Part shown: piece after piece, positions 39,284-49,970 of the stretch
Layout: each line of letters opens with the position of its first letter
Numbering within the stretch: the first letter of the stretch is position 1
Assembly (NCBI GenBank): GCA_025454875.1
Contig: JALONP010000003.1
Location: forward strand, 1 to 64,000
Length of the DNA: 64,000 nt
Source: Bacteroidia bacterium
GTDB taxonomy: Bacteria; Bacteroidota; Bacteroidia; UKL13-3
Reading direction: 5' to 3'
The notes under the pieces: model-generated
The model's input: only the letters and a program-made list of their open reading frames with translations
Told to the model about the DNA's origin: nothing
Databases searched by the model: none
Program-made: the position numbers and the translations under genes

Positions 39284-40948
39284 ATGAACAATTCTGATAT
39301 AGCAGATATTCTTAAGTGGTATGCTAATTTAAGTGAACTGCATGAAGGCAATCCGTTTAAAATTAAATCATACCAAACTGCTGCTTTCAAATTGGATAAA
39401 TTGCAGATTGATTTAGCTGATAAATCGGCAAGTGAAATTGAAACCTTGGCCGGAATTGGCAAAAGTGTTGCTGCAAAGATTCAAGAGATTATTGCTACCC
39501 AAACTTTCGATGAACTTGAAACGCTAGTAAACCAAACGCCTGAAGGTGTTCGCGAGTTGTTTAAAGTAAAAGGCATCGGCCCAAAAAAGATTGCTTATAT
39601 CTGGAATACACTTGGAATAGAAAGTTTAGGAGAGTTATGGTACGCATGTCATGAAAACAGGCTTGTTGATGCCAAAGGCTTTGGCGCTAAAACCCAACTC
39701 GCAATCAAGGAGAGCATTGAGTTCATTTTTGCCAACTCAAATAAGTTTCATTATGCTAAAATTGAAAAAACAGCCCTTGATTGGGTTTCACTTTTACTTA
39801 CAATTGAAGGCGTAAAAAAAGCAAGTTTAACCGGTGATGTGCGCAGAAAATGCGAAGTAATTGACAATATTGCTATTTGTGTAGCCATAGAAGGTGATGC
39901 AACGAAATTGGTTAATCAACTCAACGAACGAAATGGCGTTTCAGAATTGAAGTACTTGGAGACTGAGGTCAATTTTGTTTGGGACCAACATTTACCGATA
40001 AAAATTCTGCTTACAACTGAAACCGATTTTGCAAAAACACTTTTTGAAACGACTGCCGCACCAAATCACTTAAGTCAAATTGGATACGCATCACAAAGAG
40101 GTGAATCTGAAGTTGCAATTTACAACGAACTTTCGCTGCCCTACATAGAACCCGAAATGCGAGAGGGCTTAAATGAAGTTGCATTGGCAAAACAAAATCG
40201 ATTACCTAAACTCATTGAAATAAGCGATTTGAAAGGCTGCCTGCATAACCATAGCACTTACTCTGATGGAAGCAATTCGCTGCTTGAGATGGCAACTTAT
40301 TGTAGAGATTTAGGATACGAGTATTTTGGCATTTGTGACCATAGCAAAGCTGCTCAATACGCTAACGGAATGGTTGAAGAAACGATTATAAAACAACATG
40401 CAGAAATCGATTTAATTAACCTTGATCTGGCTCCTTTCAAAGTATTTAAAGGAATTGAATGTGATATTTTGGGTGATGGGAACTTAGATTATTCAAATGA
40501 TGTTTTGGCTTCATTTGATTTTGTTGTAGCCTCAATTCACAGTAATTTACAAATGACTGCTGAAAAGGCAATGAACCGTTTGATTAAAGCAATTGAAAAT
40601 CCGTATACCACCATTCTTGGACATCCAACGGGAAGGTTACTGCTGATGCGACAAGGGTATCCGGTTGATATGCCAACAATGATAGATGCATGTGCGGCAA
40701 ATGGCGTTGCAATCGAAATTAATGCTAACCCATATCGGTTAGATTTAGACTGGAGATGGATTGATTATGCACTGAGCAAAGGTGTTCGTTTAGCAATTAA
40801 TCCAGATGCACATGAACAATCGGGAATACAAGATATGTATTATGGCGTTTGCGTGGCACGTAAAGGAGGACTTGATGCGAGCAACTGTTTAAATGCACTT
40901 ACGGCAAAGCAATTGAGCGATTATTTTTTATCGCGTAAAGTTATTTGA
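39284..40948 (+). CDS. PolX-like protein (HhH, degenerate Pol beta palm, PHP domain)
   Basis: HhH LAGIGKSVAAKIQEI; palm-like TGDVRRKCEVIDNIAICV; PHP LHNHSTYSDGSNS, NPDAHEQ. Confidence 0.9.
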   Translation: MNNSDIADILKWYANLSELHEGNPFKIKSYQTAAFKLDKLQIDLADKSASEIETLAGIGKSVAAKIQEIIATQTFDELETLVNQTPEGVRELFKVKGIGPKKIAYIWNTLGIESLGELWYACHENRLVDAKGFGAKTQLAIKESIEFIFANSNKFHYAKIEKTALDWVSLLLTIEGVKKASLTGDVRRKCEVIDNIAICVAIEGDATKLVNQLNERNGVSELKYLETEVNFVWDQHLPIKILLTTETDFAKTLFETTAAPNHLSQIGYASQRGESEVAIYNELSLPYIEPEMREGLNEVALAKQNRLPKLIEISDLKGCLHNHSTYSDGSNSLLEMATYCRDLGYEYFGICDHSKAAQYANGMVEETIIKQHAEIDLINLDLAPFKVFKGIECDILGDGNLDYSNDVLASFDFVVASIHSNLQMTAEKAMNRLIKAIENPYTTILGHPTGRLLLMRQGYPVDMPTMIDACAANGVAIEINANPYRLDLDWRWIDYALSKGVRLAINPDAHEQSGIQDMYYGVCVARKGGLDASNCLNALTAKQLSDYFLSRKVI

Positions 40949-43208
40949 TCAAATACCTAAATCCGCAAAATAAGCGCACTCCTTGCATAGGCGCATAGTT
41001 GTAACTCGGATCAAATGTGTATCCAAATGGATTCGTTTGTGTGTCTTGCACTGTTCTGTCAAATGGGTCAAATGGACGCATAATTGGGTTTTGCGGTAAA
41101 AAATTAAACATATTTTTTACCCCACCATACCATTGTATGCCTGATGCCCACTTTTTGGTAAATTGAATATTGTGTAAACTATACCACGGTGAATATTCAG
41201 GCCTGAAGTCATTTGGTAAAATAGGCAAACGCATGGGGCCAAATACTTGTGCCGTGTAATCAATCACTATTTGCCAGCGGCTTATCGTATAACTCACTTG
41301 ATAGGTAGCAGCAAAACGAGGAGCGTGTATTTGCTGTGCACGTTCGTTGTTTCCAAACGAGTCTTTTTCTATTTTAAACACGTCCATCAAAGTGAATCCT
41401 GCATTGATTTTCAGGGGAGCATATAACTGAACATCTGCATTTAAACTTCCCCCTCTTGAAACAGCGTAACCATCTAAGTTATTGTATAAAATGGCATTGG
41501 GGTCTGTATCGTAATCGGCAATAATACGGTTGGAGAAATAGGTATAAAACAAACTTCCGTCTAATGTTACAAATCCTTTAGATAGGTGAACCAAGTGGGT
41601 ATAGTTAAAATTGATATTCCATGATGACTCGGGTCTTAACTGCTCTTGGATGATAACTTGGCGCGCTCCGGATAATGCTTGATGGTCTTCGGTGAATAAA
41701 TTAACAACCCGAAAACCATTACCAGCACTTAATCGGATTGTTTGCTCAGGGTTAGGCTTGTATTGATAATTAACACGAGGTGAAAATATAGAACCATGTC
41801 GCTTATAATAATCGTAGCGCATACCCAACAATAATGTGTGTTTCGAATGCAATGCAATTTCATCTTGAACAAAAACACCAGGTAAGATAGAGTGAACAGG
41901 TGCATTTTGTGTACTTACAAAACTTTGGGTGGCTGGTGTGTTATCGTCATAATAATTCCAACGGGTTGCCAATCCTGATAATACTTGATGGCGAAGTCCA
42001 ACCTTTTTGTTCCAAACAAGTTGTGCAAAGCCAACTTGTTGCCTAGCATTGTATGAAGAAGTGCCGTAATACGAATTTTGCAAATGAAAATTATAGGAGT
42101 ACATGATTTTCAAATCAGGTTTTGTTGCAAGCGCATATTTACCAATTACCTCTCCCCTTTGCGTAAAAATGCTTTCGCCATACACTTGATCATTGCCTCT
42201 TGTGCGCTGTTCAAAATTCATTTGCCCACCATAACGGTTTTCATAAATATACCTCAATGCAATGGATGCTTCTTTTTTACTTGGCCTATTAAAACTCCAT
42301 TTATTAAAAACCGAAAGTCGGTTTTGCAAAGCCAAATCCATAAATCCATCTGAATTGCGATCCCAGCGATTTTGGAATGTAAACATATTTACACTCAAAA
42401 TAGATGATCCTTTTTGTGTTTTAAATCTGCCTGCAATATCCGCATTCAGTTCGCCATAACTTGTTGCGAACACATCAGCAGAAAAACGGGGCGCAGTAAA
42501 ACTGTTTTTGGTAATTATGTTAATTAATCCAGCAACAGCCTCAGACCCGTACAGGGTTGATGATGGCCCCTTTACAATTTCCACTCGTTCTATCATTGAG
42601 TTAGGAATACCACTTAAACCATATACAGTAGATAATGCACTCATTATCGGCATCCCATCAATCATTACCATTGTATAAGGGCCATCTAATCCATTTATCC
42701 TGATATCTCCCGTATTGCATACATTGCAATTGATGGTTGGTTGAACACCATTAACCAACTGCAATGATTCAAATAAATTGGGTGTAGGATTCTTTAAAAA
42801 GAACTGTGACGAATATACCTCAACCGGAACGGGAGATTGCTGTTTGCTTACTTCACGCAATGTTCCACTCACCGTTACTTCGGCAAGCTGTTTTGGTTCA
42901 GGTAATAATACAAACGTTAAATTTAACGACTCGCTAGTTAAATGAACAGTGCGGGTTTGAGGCATATAACCAATCATTGATACCACCACTTCATATTTAC
43001 CCAACGGCATTTGAATATTGAATGCTCCTTTTTCATTTGTGGTAGTTCCTATTGAAGTACCTTTAATACCAACGCTAGCAAACGCGAGTGGCTGATCGTC
43101 ACTTTTAACCAAACCATTAATGCTTGCTTGTTGAGCGGTTATGCGCATTGAACAACAAACCAATAATGTAAAACAAAATCCAGCTAATCGCATATCGCGT
43201 GCAAACAT
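40941..43208 (-). CDS. TonB-dependent receptor with carboxypeptidase-like N-terminal domain
   Basis: Plug INGLDGPYTMVMIDGMPIMSALSTVYGLSGIPNSMIERVEIVKGPSSTLYGSEAVAGLINIITK. Confidence 0.95.
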   Translation of the reverse strand: MFARDMRLAGFCFTLLVCCSMRITAQQASINGLVKSDDQPLAFASVGIKGTSIGTTTNEKGAFNIQMPLGKYEVVVSMIGYMPQTRTVHLTSESLNLTFVLLPEPKQLAEVTVSGTLREVSKQQSPVPVEVYSSQFFLKNPTPNLFESLQLVNGVQPTINCNVCNTGDIRINGLDGPYTMVMIDGMPIMSALSTVYGLSGIPNSMIERVEIVKGPSSTLYGSEAVAGLINIITKNSFTAPRFSADVFATSYGELNADIAGRFKTQKGSSILSVNMFTFQNRWDRNSDGFMDLALQNRLSVFNKWSFNRPSKKEASIALRYIYENRYGGQMNFEQRTRGNDQVYGESIFTQRGEVIGKYALATKPDLKIMYSYNFHLQNSYYGTSSYNARQQVGFAQLVWNKKVGLRHQVLSGLATRWNYYDDNTPATQSFVSTQNAPVHSILPGVFVQDEIALHSKHTLLLGMRYDYYKRHGSIFSPRVNYQYKPNPEQTIRLSAGNGFRVVNLFTEDHQALSGARQVIIQEQLRPESSWNINFNYTHLVHLSKGFVTLDGSLFYTYFSNRIIADYDTDPNAILYNNLDGYAVSRGGSLNADVQLYAPLKINAGFTLMDVFKIEKDSFGNNERAQQIHAPRFAATYQVSYTISRWQIVIDYTAQVFGPMRLPILPNDFRPEYSPWYSLHNIQFTKKWASGIQWYGGVKNMFNFLPQNPIMRPFDPFDRTVQDTQTNPFGYTFDPSYNYAPMQGVRLFCGFRYLIK

Positions 43209-43307
43209 AAAGAATATTTTTAATACGCTAAATATATTTTTAGGCTAATCTAAATTTATTGTGCTGAAGATTGCATAAAATACCTTAAATAGCACACGAA
43301 AAAGGCT

Positions 43308-44282
43308 GTGAAAATTCTTGTATTAAGGTTTAGTTCAATTGGTGATATTGTGCTCACCACTCCGGTTTTGCGCTGCTTAAAACAACAGCTTCCCGAGGTT
43401 GAAATTCATTATTTGACCAAACCACAATTTACCTCAGTACTAGAACACAATCCATTCATTGATAAACTGCATGCCTTAGACGCACAATGGCTTAAACAAG
43501 CTCTTACGCTTAAAAGGGAAAACTTTGATTGCATTATTGATTTGCATCACAACTTTCGTAGCACACTCATATCGGCAATTATTGGTGCACCTGCGCATCG
43601 CTTTAACAAAGCCAATATTGCCAAATGGTTAATGGTTCGGTTCAACATCAATGTTTTGCCTCAAACCCATATTGTGGATCGTTACTTAAATACACTTCAA
43701 ACGTTAGGTGTGGTAAATGATGAGCAGGGTCTTGAGTATTATTTACCGAAAGGGATAGAGCAAACACTACCTGCCCTTCCTTTGCATTACGTTGCTGTTG
43801 CAATTGGCGCTCAACATTACACCAAACGCATGCCCACATCAAAGTGGATTGACTTGGTAAATCAGGCACCTCAAACACAATTTGTGCTACTGGGTGGTAA
43901 AGAAGATATTGATGCCGCAAATGAAATTGTTAACAATACTCCTGGTCACGTACAATCTTTTTGTGGCCAACTTTCATTAAACCAATCAGCTGCAATTGTG
44001 AGAAATGCCCAACAAGTTATTACACACGATACGGGATTGATGCATATTGCGGCCGCATTTCAAAAACCCATTTCATCTATTTGGGGAAATACCATTCCAG
44101 AGTTTGGAATGTACCCTTATTTTGGAAACAATTCTCAAACTGTTTCAATCATGCACCAAGTACCAGGTATTCCATGCAGGCCTTGCAGTAAAATTGGACA
44201 CAATGCTTGTCCCAAAAAACATTTTAACTGCATGCTGAAACAAGATGTAGAAGCGATTGCAAAAGAACTACCCAATAGCTAA
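43308..44282 (+). CDS. Glycosyltransferase family 9 (heptosyltransferase-like); GTG start
   Basis: MKILVLRFSSIGDIVLTTPVLRCLKQQLP; THDTGLMHIAAAF. Confidence 0.93.
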   Translation: MKILVLRFSSIGDIVLTTPVLRCLKQQLPEVEIHYLTKPQFTSVLEHNPFIDKLHALDAQWLKQALTLKRENFDCIIDLHHNFRSTLISAIIGAPAHRFNKANIAKWLMVRFNINVLPQTHIVDRYLNTLQTLGVVNDEQGLEYYLPKGIEQTLPALPLHYVAVAIGAQHYTKRMPTSKWIDLVNQAPQTQFVLLGGKEDIDAANEIVNNTPGHVQSFCGQLSLNQSAAIVRNAQQVITHDTGLMHIAAAFQKPISSIWGNTIPEFGMYPYFGNNSQTVSIMHQVPGIPCRPCSKIGHNACPKKHFNCMLKQDVEAIAKELPNS

Positions 44283-44341
44283 GCAATATCATTGAATTGA
44301 ACCTTAAAGTAAATCACATTTGAAGGTAAATACCCATCTAG

Positions 44342-44707
44342 ATGAAAGATATTGAAACTACAAATGATATTGAACTGCTCGTAAACACCTTTTATGAACG
44401 CATTCAACAAGACCCCTTATTAGCTCCTAAATTTGCTTTGCGTATATCAAAAGAACAATGGCCTAATCACCTTGAAAAAATGTATAGATTTTGGGGAACC
44501 TTGTTGCTTTACACCCAAAATTATAGCGGCAGTCCGTTTGATAAACATATAGGACTCGGTATTGGCAGCGAGCACTTTACCCAATGGTTGCATTTGTTTA
44601 ATGCAGCAGTCGACTCTTTGTTTGAGGGACCAACCGCCAATACCGCAAAAGAACGTGCATACAATATCGGCTTAACCTTTGAGTACAAGTTGCAGCAACA
44701 AGATTAA
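44342..44707 (+). CDS. Group III truncated haemoglobin-like protein
   Basis: LLVNTFYERIQQDPLLAPKF...WPNHLEKMYRFWGTLLL...GSPFDKH. Confidence 0.85.
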   Translation: MKDIETTNDIELLVNTFYERIQQDPLLAPKFALRISKEQWPNHLEKMYRFWGTLLLYTQNYSGSPFDKHIGLGIGSEHFTQWLHLFNAAVDSLFEGPTANTAKERAYNIGLTFEYKLQQQD

Positions 44708-44710
44708 AAC

Positions 44711-45001
44711 CTAGTTAGGCTTTTGCAGGTAAGATTTAAGTGCCATAACGTACTCTTCGAACGCATCAATTCCTTTGCGTGTTTTAGCACAAATGGTTAA
44801 TGGGTAATTGTTTTTGTAGGTTTTGGTAACCGTAATGTATCCTGCCTTTTTGAGCTTATCAACTTGTACACTCAAGTTCCCCGCAGTGGCGCCTGTCTTT
44901 TCTTTTAAATAATTAAACTCTGCTTCTTCTACACTTATTAAGATAGACATTATAGCAAGGCGTAATTGTGAATGCAAAATTGGATTGAGCTCTTTAAACA
45001 T
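44711..45001 (-). CDS. Winged-helix transcriptional regulator
   Basis: MFKELNPILHSQLRLAIMSILISVEEAEFNYLKEKTGATAGNLSVQVDKLKKAGYI. Confidence 0.88.
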   Translation of the reverse strand: MFKELNPILHSQLRLAIMSILISVEEAEFNYLKEKTGATAGNLSVQVDKLKKAGYITVTKTYKNNYPLTICAKTRKGIDAFEEYVMALKSYLQKPN

Positions 45002-45596
45002 GTTTAGCAAAATTTCGCTGCAGCAAATATCCTGGAATAATGTATCCTGCAAAAACCGCAGCCGCTAAAATCAACAATTGAACATCGTAATCCGCAAAAA
45101 AAGCTGCAAAAGCACATGCCCAATTAAAAATACCACCATAAACCAATGGTGTAAATCGAAGTGCACCACCAGATATAAATAACCAAATAGCATACAACAA
45201 CATTAACACTGGGTAAAATGATGGCCAGTTTGAAGTTGCAGGCATTACAATGCAAACCACAAATAATGAAATCGAAAATGCCCATACTACATAACGCATC
45301 AATTCATCAACATAAGTGCGCACCTTGGATATTTTTTTCGATTCCATCATTCCTCCTATCATTGAAATTACGCCAGCAATGGGCATAAGGATGGCCCAAA
45401 CCAATGCGTGCTTTTCTTGCAATGAAGGGATGAGTCCTATCAATAAAAAATAGTCAATTAAGGCTCCGGCAAATACCATCCAACCCCATAACAAATAATA
45501 AAAACCGTTGTCTTTTGCTTCACGTTTTGCAGAACCAATCATTTGCTCAATAAGTTGCAATGCTTGTGTTTCATTCATTTCCATATTCATTTTCAT
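44994..45596 (-). CDS. Membrane protein co-encoded with the wHTH regulator
   Basis: Multiple TM helices; overlaps the regulator start by 8 bp. Confidence 0.7.
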   Translation of the reverse strand: MKMNMEMNETQALQLIEQMIGSAKREAKDNGFYYLLWGWMVFAGALIDYFLLIGLIPSLQEKHALVWAILMPIAGVISMIGGMMESKKISKVRTYVDELMRYVVWAFSISLFVVCIVMPATSNWPSFYPVLMLLYAIWLFISGGALRFTPLVYGGIFNWACAFAAFFADYDVQLLILAAAVFAGYIIPGYLLQRNFAKHV

Positions 45597-46505
45597 TTAA
45601 GGTTGAACAACAAAACGAGCAACCGAACCATCTTCACAAACCAATAAATAAGCGCCCGCTTGCATAAGCCCAACATTAATAATCGACTCCGCATTAATAA
45701 AATGCTCAGACACCAACTGGCCCAAAGTGTTTATGATTTTGACATTTTGCGGAGCGGTTTGACCCAAGTTTACATGCAAATTAGAACTGCATGGGTTAGG
45801 GTACACTTGCAGTTTGGTAACGGAGCTATTCAATACGTGCAGTGATGTTGGTTGGTTGTATACAAATATAACTTCATCTATCACCAACCAAGAACCCGTA
45901 ATCGGATTGGTGCGACTTGCGCTTGAGGTTGCAATCATCATCATGGTATCGGGTTGAAAGGGCAAATCATACTCAACGGGGAAGCTAATTCGGGTAAATG
46001 AATCAATTGTTTGGCTTGCATAAAATGCACCACCGCCAACCGTATCTGTTCTACTTAAGGCTTGGTTCCAACGTGTAAATTGCACTGCAATCACGCTACT
46101 ATCATTGGCTTGAGGAGCTGCTTTTACATAACATACTACTGAGTCAGGTTTGTAGTTAAAGGGTATCCAAATACCAGAAAAATCAGGCTGAAGATTTGGA
46201 TTTAATACTGGACCTGTACTTAATAAACCGGGAACGGCAAATGCTCCATTTGTTTTAGTTTCTAGGCGAACAGCAAAGTTTCCACTGTACGATTGGGTAT
46301 CCAATGTAGTGCCTGCTTCAAATCCTAAAACAGTAAGTTGATTAAGGGTAAACCAAGAAGATGGTTGAGTGTAATCACCAATGGTATCCCATTGCTCAAA
46401 ATTTTGGTTTAGCACTTGTTGTGCCATTGTACCATTTACCAACCCGATAAATAGTAAACATGTAAATTGTATTTTTTTCATCGTTGTAAAATAATATTCA
46501 AACAT
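45597..46505 (-). CDS. T9SS type A sorting-domain protein (carbohydrate-binding-like)
   Basis: C-terminal KLQVYPNPCSSNLHVNLG...LMQAGAYLLV. Confidence 0.85.
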   Translation of the reverse strand: MFEYYFTTMKKIQFTCLLFIGLVNGTMAQQVLNQNFEQWDTIGDYTQPSSWFTLNQLTVLGFEAGTTLDTQSYSGNFAVRLETKTNGAFAVPGLLSTGPVLNPNLQPDFSGIWIPFNYKPDSVVCYVKAAPQANDSSVIAVQFTRWNQALSRTDTVGGGAFYASQTIDSFTRISFPVEYDLPFQPDTMMMIATSSASRTNPITGSWLVIDEVIFVYNQPTSLHVLNSSVTKLQVYPNPCSSNLHVNLGQTAPQNVKIINTLGQLVSEHFINAESIINVGLMQAGAYLLVCEDGSVARFVVQP

Positions 46506-46578
46506 AATAAAGTAGTTTATAATATAAACTATATTATCAATAATAACCTACAAGTATTTGATAGCTAGTTTATTATTT

Positions 46579-49500
46579 TTAAAACTTAATAAACTTAACA
46601 GGAATACTTGGGCTTGCGCCTCCTTGAATATTGACCCAATAAACTCCTTGTGGCAAATCATCAACTTGGATGCGTTGCTTATTGGATGGTTGTAGCAATT
46701 GATGCCTCACAATTTTACCTGTTACGTCAACAATTGAATAATTGTATGGTTGTGTTGATGCTGTTTCCAATTCAATGAACAAATAACTTGAGGCCGGATT
46801 TGGATACACCTTAGGTTTGGTTTGTGGTGAGGCAACTTGTTGCAAACCTGTGGTAAGATCAAATAAAATCACAGGTGTATATCGCATAGCAAAATTCACA
46901 CTATCATTGTATCCTATGCGGTAATATAAGGTTTTTGCCGAACCAAACGTTGAATCAACAAATGCATAATCGGCAGTAGATTCAATACTGCCTGAGCCTG
47001 TTACATTTGCCAAAATAGCAAACTCATCGGGGCCAAAGCCTCTCTCAACCGTATAATTTACGGGTAATGGTTCTATCAAACTTCCCCAAGTAAGCTGCAC
47101 TTTTGCTGAATCCAACTTCTCAGCAAAGAGATAATTCACATTTGCGTCAGGTGCTTTGGTTGGTATAAAAAACAACACAAATCGCTTTGTATCTGCAGAA
47201 CCTGGAACATTTTCATCTACTGTATATTCATATGTTGTGGCCCCTCTTACTTCAGTGTATACATCTAAGTACTTATCCAACAAGAATAGTTGTGAATTAC
47301 TGTAGTAAAAGGAGCTTCCTACACCAATTTGCAATTTATAATTACCTGAGGGGCCAAATTGATACAGTTGAATCTGGTCATTACCGCCAAATAGAACCGG
47401 ACGTGCCGACAATTCTTGGTAAGAACCATCTTCGTCATTAAAAACGGCTAAACCAAAATCACCTCCCCAAAATTTAAGAATATCAAACGAGTCGCGACCT
47501 CTTAATGCTCCAAACTTAAACTTAACAATGATATCATCTGCATTAATTGAGTCTTTGATTAAGTTGACCGTAATTTCATCCGTGCGCACATCACTGCTGC
47601 GCGCCACCCTGGTTACTGGATTTGTGGTTTTGTATTGCTCCTTAAAAATAATTGGACCACTCGTAGCTTTTGCTTTGACCCAAAATGAAACACCCGAAGG
47701 AACCAAACCATCTTGTAAAGTTCCGGCACCTGTTAATGCATTGTAGCTGATGTATGAATTCACATTTGGATCATATGTCCAAATAATTGGCTCTATGCCT
47801 GCTGGAACTTGCCGTGCATCATAAAAAGCTTTCCAATCAAATGCGCTGGGATATGGGTTGCCTATCAAGTTCCAACCATCATTGCTTAAATTACCAGATT
47901 CGGTATAAGCAATTGGCACCGTGATATCACCTGTATTAGGTATTCCAGTTACCGACAAGGTTACTTCATTTTGCGTGGTATTGCTACCATCTAACCTTCC
48001 AAGGTCACTGCGATCACCCCTGATGAACAATCTGTACCCTTTTCCTGGTGGCAAGCTTACTGTTTGTAATGAATTACTTTCATTGGTAACTGCGCCCCAA
48101 CCATCGTTTAAATTACCTGGAATGGTTTCGTTGTAAGAAAACATACTTGGGTTGTTGTTTGAGGTGGCATCAAAGCCAGCCGAATTAAGTTGACCAATTG
48201 TATTGCCTATTGCGTTTCCAGCTGCATTGTTACCAGTTATAAAAACCTCTTGTTGCCAATCAAGCAAGGTTGCATTGCTTACTGGTGAGGTTACAAAACG
48301 ATACCTACGTGCAATCGAAGGGATATAATGTTTTACAATAACTGAACCTTGAATATAATTACCCGAGCCTCCTAAAATGGATGCAGTTTGAAATCTATTT
48401 GACTCAAGAATGAGTTTATTGTTTGTTTGCAAAATGCCCAATTTAGGCTGAACACTTTGCAACACAATGAGTGTATCTGCCAATGAGAGTACACTATTGT
48501 TTGATAGATTGTACGTTAATTTTTCCAGTAAATTGGTTTGACCCGGAGTGAGTTGCGACATTTTTAATTGGCTTCCGTTTAATACTTCTGCTTCAATTGC
48601 TACTGTAGCGCGGTTACCTCCGCTTATTTGAACTGTAGACAATAACTTTCCTTTCACCATAATGGAACCATTACCATTGAGGGTAAACTCACTTCCTGTT
48701 GCACATAATAGTGAATCATCAATTTGTATTGCGTATGATTGACCTAGTGGAACAATTAATTGCGCTGATGCTGTTTCTCCTAGTATGAGTTTACTCACCC
48801 GAATATTGCTTTCAATGGTCATCTTTTTACCATTGCCAATAATCACTGCGCTACCAGCTGTTGGATATTTTCCAGTTGCAGCTGGTTTCCAGCCAGCGCT
48901 TGTGAGCATTTCCCAATTGCTGCTATTTTTCCAAGCTGTGGCAACATCAGGCACAAGCCTAAACAATGGATATCCAAATGGCTCTGGATTGCAATCGGAT
49001 CCACCAATAGCATTGTCACAATCAATAGCAGCAGGGCTTTGGATTGTTCCCGGATTAGGATTAAAATTACCTGTTTTAACACAAATTGACAGATTGCCCC
49101 TGAACGAATTGGGTTTGTTTAAATTTGGATTACGCTCACAAACCAAGGTTGATCTGCTTCCTCTGCCTTCAACAAAACCTCCCACATTCAATTGGTTCAC
49201 GTAACAAACGGTTGCATCATTTAGCACAATTGAACCTGCGTTCATATTTAAATTGTTTACCCTAAAATAGCCCCCTTTTACGTCAAGAGTTTGTCCGTTC
49301 AGGGTCATATCTCCATTAATCTTTAACTGGCAGCTATTGTTAAAAACCACATTGGCACTGTTTGGGTTAAAATTTCCATTAAGTTCAAAGTATCGATTAT
49401 TGGTAAAAGTACACGTTCTATTCAATGTTAAGTTGGTATTGATAAACAGACTGTCATTATTTACAATTTCCATGGTGCCATTAAAAGAACCTCCATTTAA

Positions 49501-49932
49501 GCGTGCAATACCAAAATTAACAAGCTTGAATGGCTGGTCAAATGTGCCGGTGACAATCGTAAAGTCGCGACAATAGTTTACAATGTTTACAGCCTTATTG
49601 CTATTGATATTTTGAATAGTCACTTTTCCTGTCGTTCCAATGGTAACTTCAGAAGGCTGCTTGTAATTAATTGAACTGATAACAGCTGTTGTTGCGCAAA
49701 TGGATAATTTACCACCCGTTAAATCAATAGACCCACTAAAAGTCCCTGTGATGCAAACCGTTTCATTGTTCCGAACCATAATATTACCTACATGGTTGTT
49801 ATAGGTTGTTTGGCAATTGGTGCAGGTTTGTGCGTAGGCAAAACCGTAAAAAGTAATAAAAAAGAATGTTAAAAGAAGTTGTTTCATTGGATGTAGCATA
49901 TTGCTTATATGAACAAAAGTAATGCAACACAA
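46579..49932 (-). CDS. Large secreted T9SS sorting-domain protein (1117 aa)
   Basis: C-terminal KVYPNPASSYLFIELE...DLPQGVYWVNI. Confidence 0.88.
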   Translation of the reverse strand: MCCITFVHISNMLHPMKQLLLTFFFITFYGFAYAQTCTNCQTTYNNHVGNIMVRNNETVCITGTFSGSIDLTGGKLSICATTAVISSINYKQPSEVTIGTTGKVTIQNINSNKAVNIVNYCRDFTIVTGTFDQPFKLVNFGIARLNGGSFNGTMEIVNNDSLFINTNLTLNRTCTFTNNRYFELNGNFNPNSANVVFNNSCQLKINGDMTLNGQTLDVKGGYFRVNNLNMNAGSIVLNDATVCYVNQLNVGGFVEGRGSRSTLVCERNPNLNKPNSFRGNLSICVKTGNFNPNPGTIQSPAAIDCDNAIGGSDCNPEPFGYPLFRLVPDVATAWKNSSNWEMLTSAGWKPAATGKYPTAGSAVIIGNGKKMTIESNIRVSKLILGETASAQLIVPLGQSYAIQIDDSLLCATGSEFTLNGNGSIMVKGKLLSTVQISGGNRATVAIEAEVLNGSQLKMSQLTPGQTNLLEKLTYNLSNNSVLSLADTLIVLQSVQPKLGILQTNNKLILESNRFQTASILGGSGNYIQGSVIVKHYIPSIARRYRFVTSPVSNATLLDWQQEVFITGNNAAGNAIGNTIGQLNSAGFDATSNNNPSMFSYNETIPGNLNDGWGAVTNESNSLQTVSLPPGKGYRLFIRGDRSDLGRLDGSNTTQNEVTLSVTGIPNTGDITVPIAYTESGNLSNDGWNLIGNPYPSAFDWKAFYDARQVPAGIEPIIWTYDPNVNSYISYNALTGAGTLQDGLVPSGVSFWVKAKATSGPIIFKEQYKTTNPVTRVARSSDVRTDEITVNLIKDSINADDIIVKFKFGALRGRDSFDILKFWGGDFGLAVFNDEDGSYQELSARPVLFGGNDQIQLYQFGPSGNYKLQIGVGSSFYYSNSQLFLLDKYLDVYTEVRGATTYEYTVDENVPGSADTKRFVLFFIPTKAPDANVNYLFAEKLDSAKVQLTWGSLIEPLPVNYTVERGFGPDEFAILANVTGSGSIESTADYAFVDSTFGSAKTLYYRIGYNDSVNFAMRYTPVILFDLTTGLQQVASPQTKPKVYPNPASSYLFIELETASTQPYNYSIVDVTGKIVRHQLLQPSNKQRIQVDDLPQGVYWVNIQGGASPSIPVKFIKF

Positions 49933-49970
49933 TGAAATACGATGTCAAAAAATTACTACATCGTGCATAA

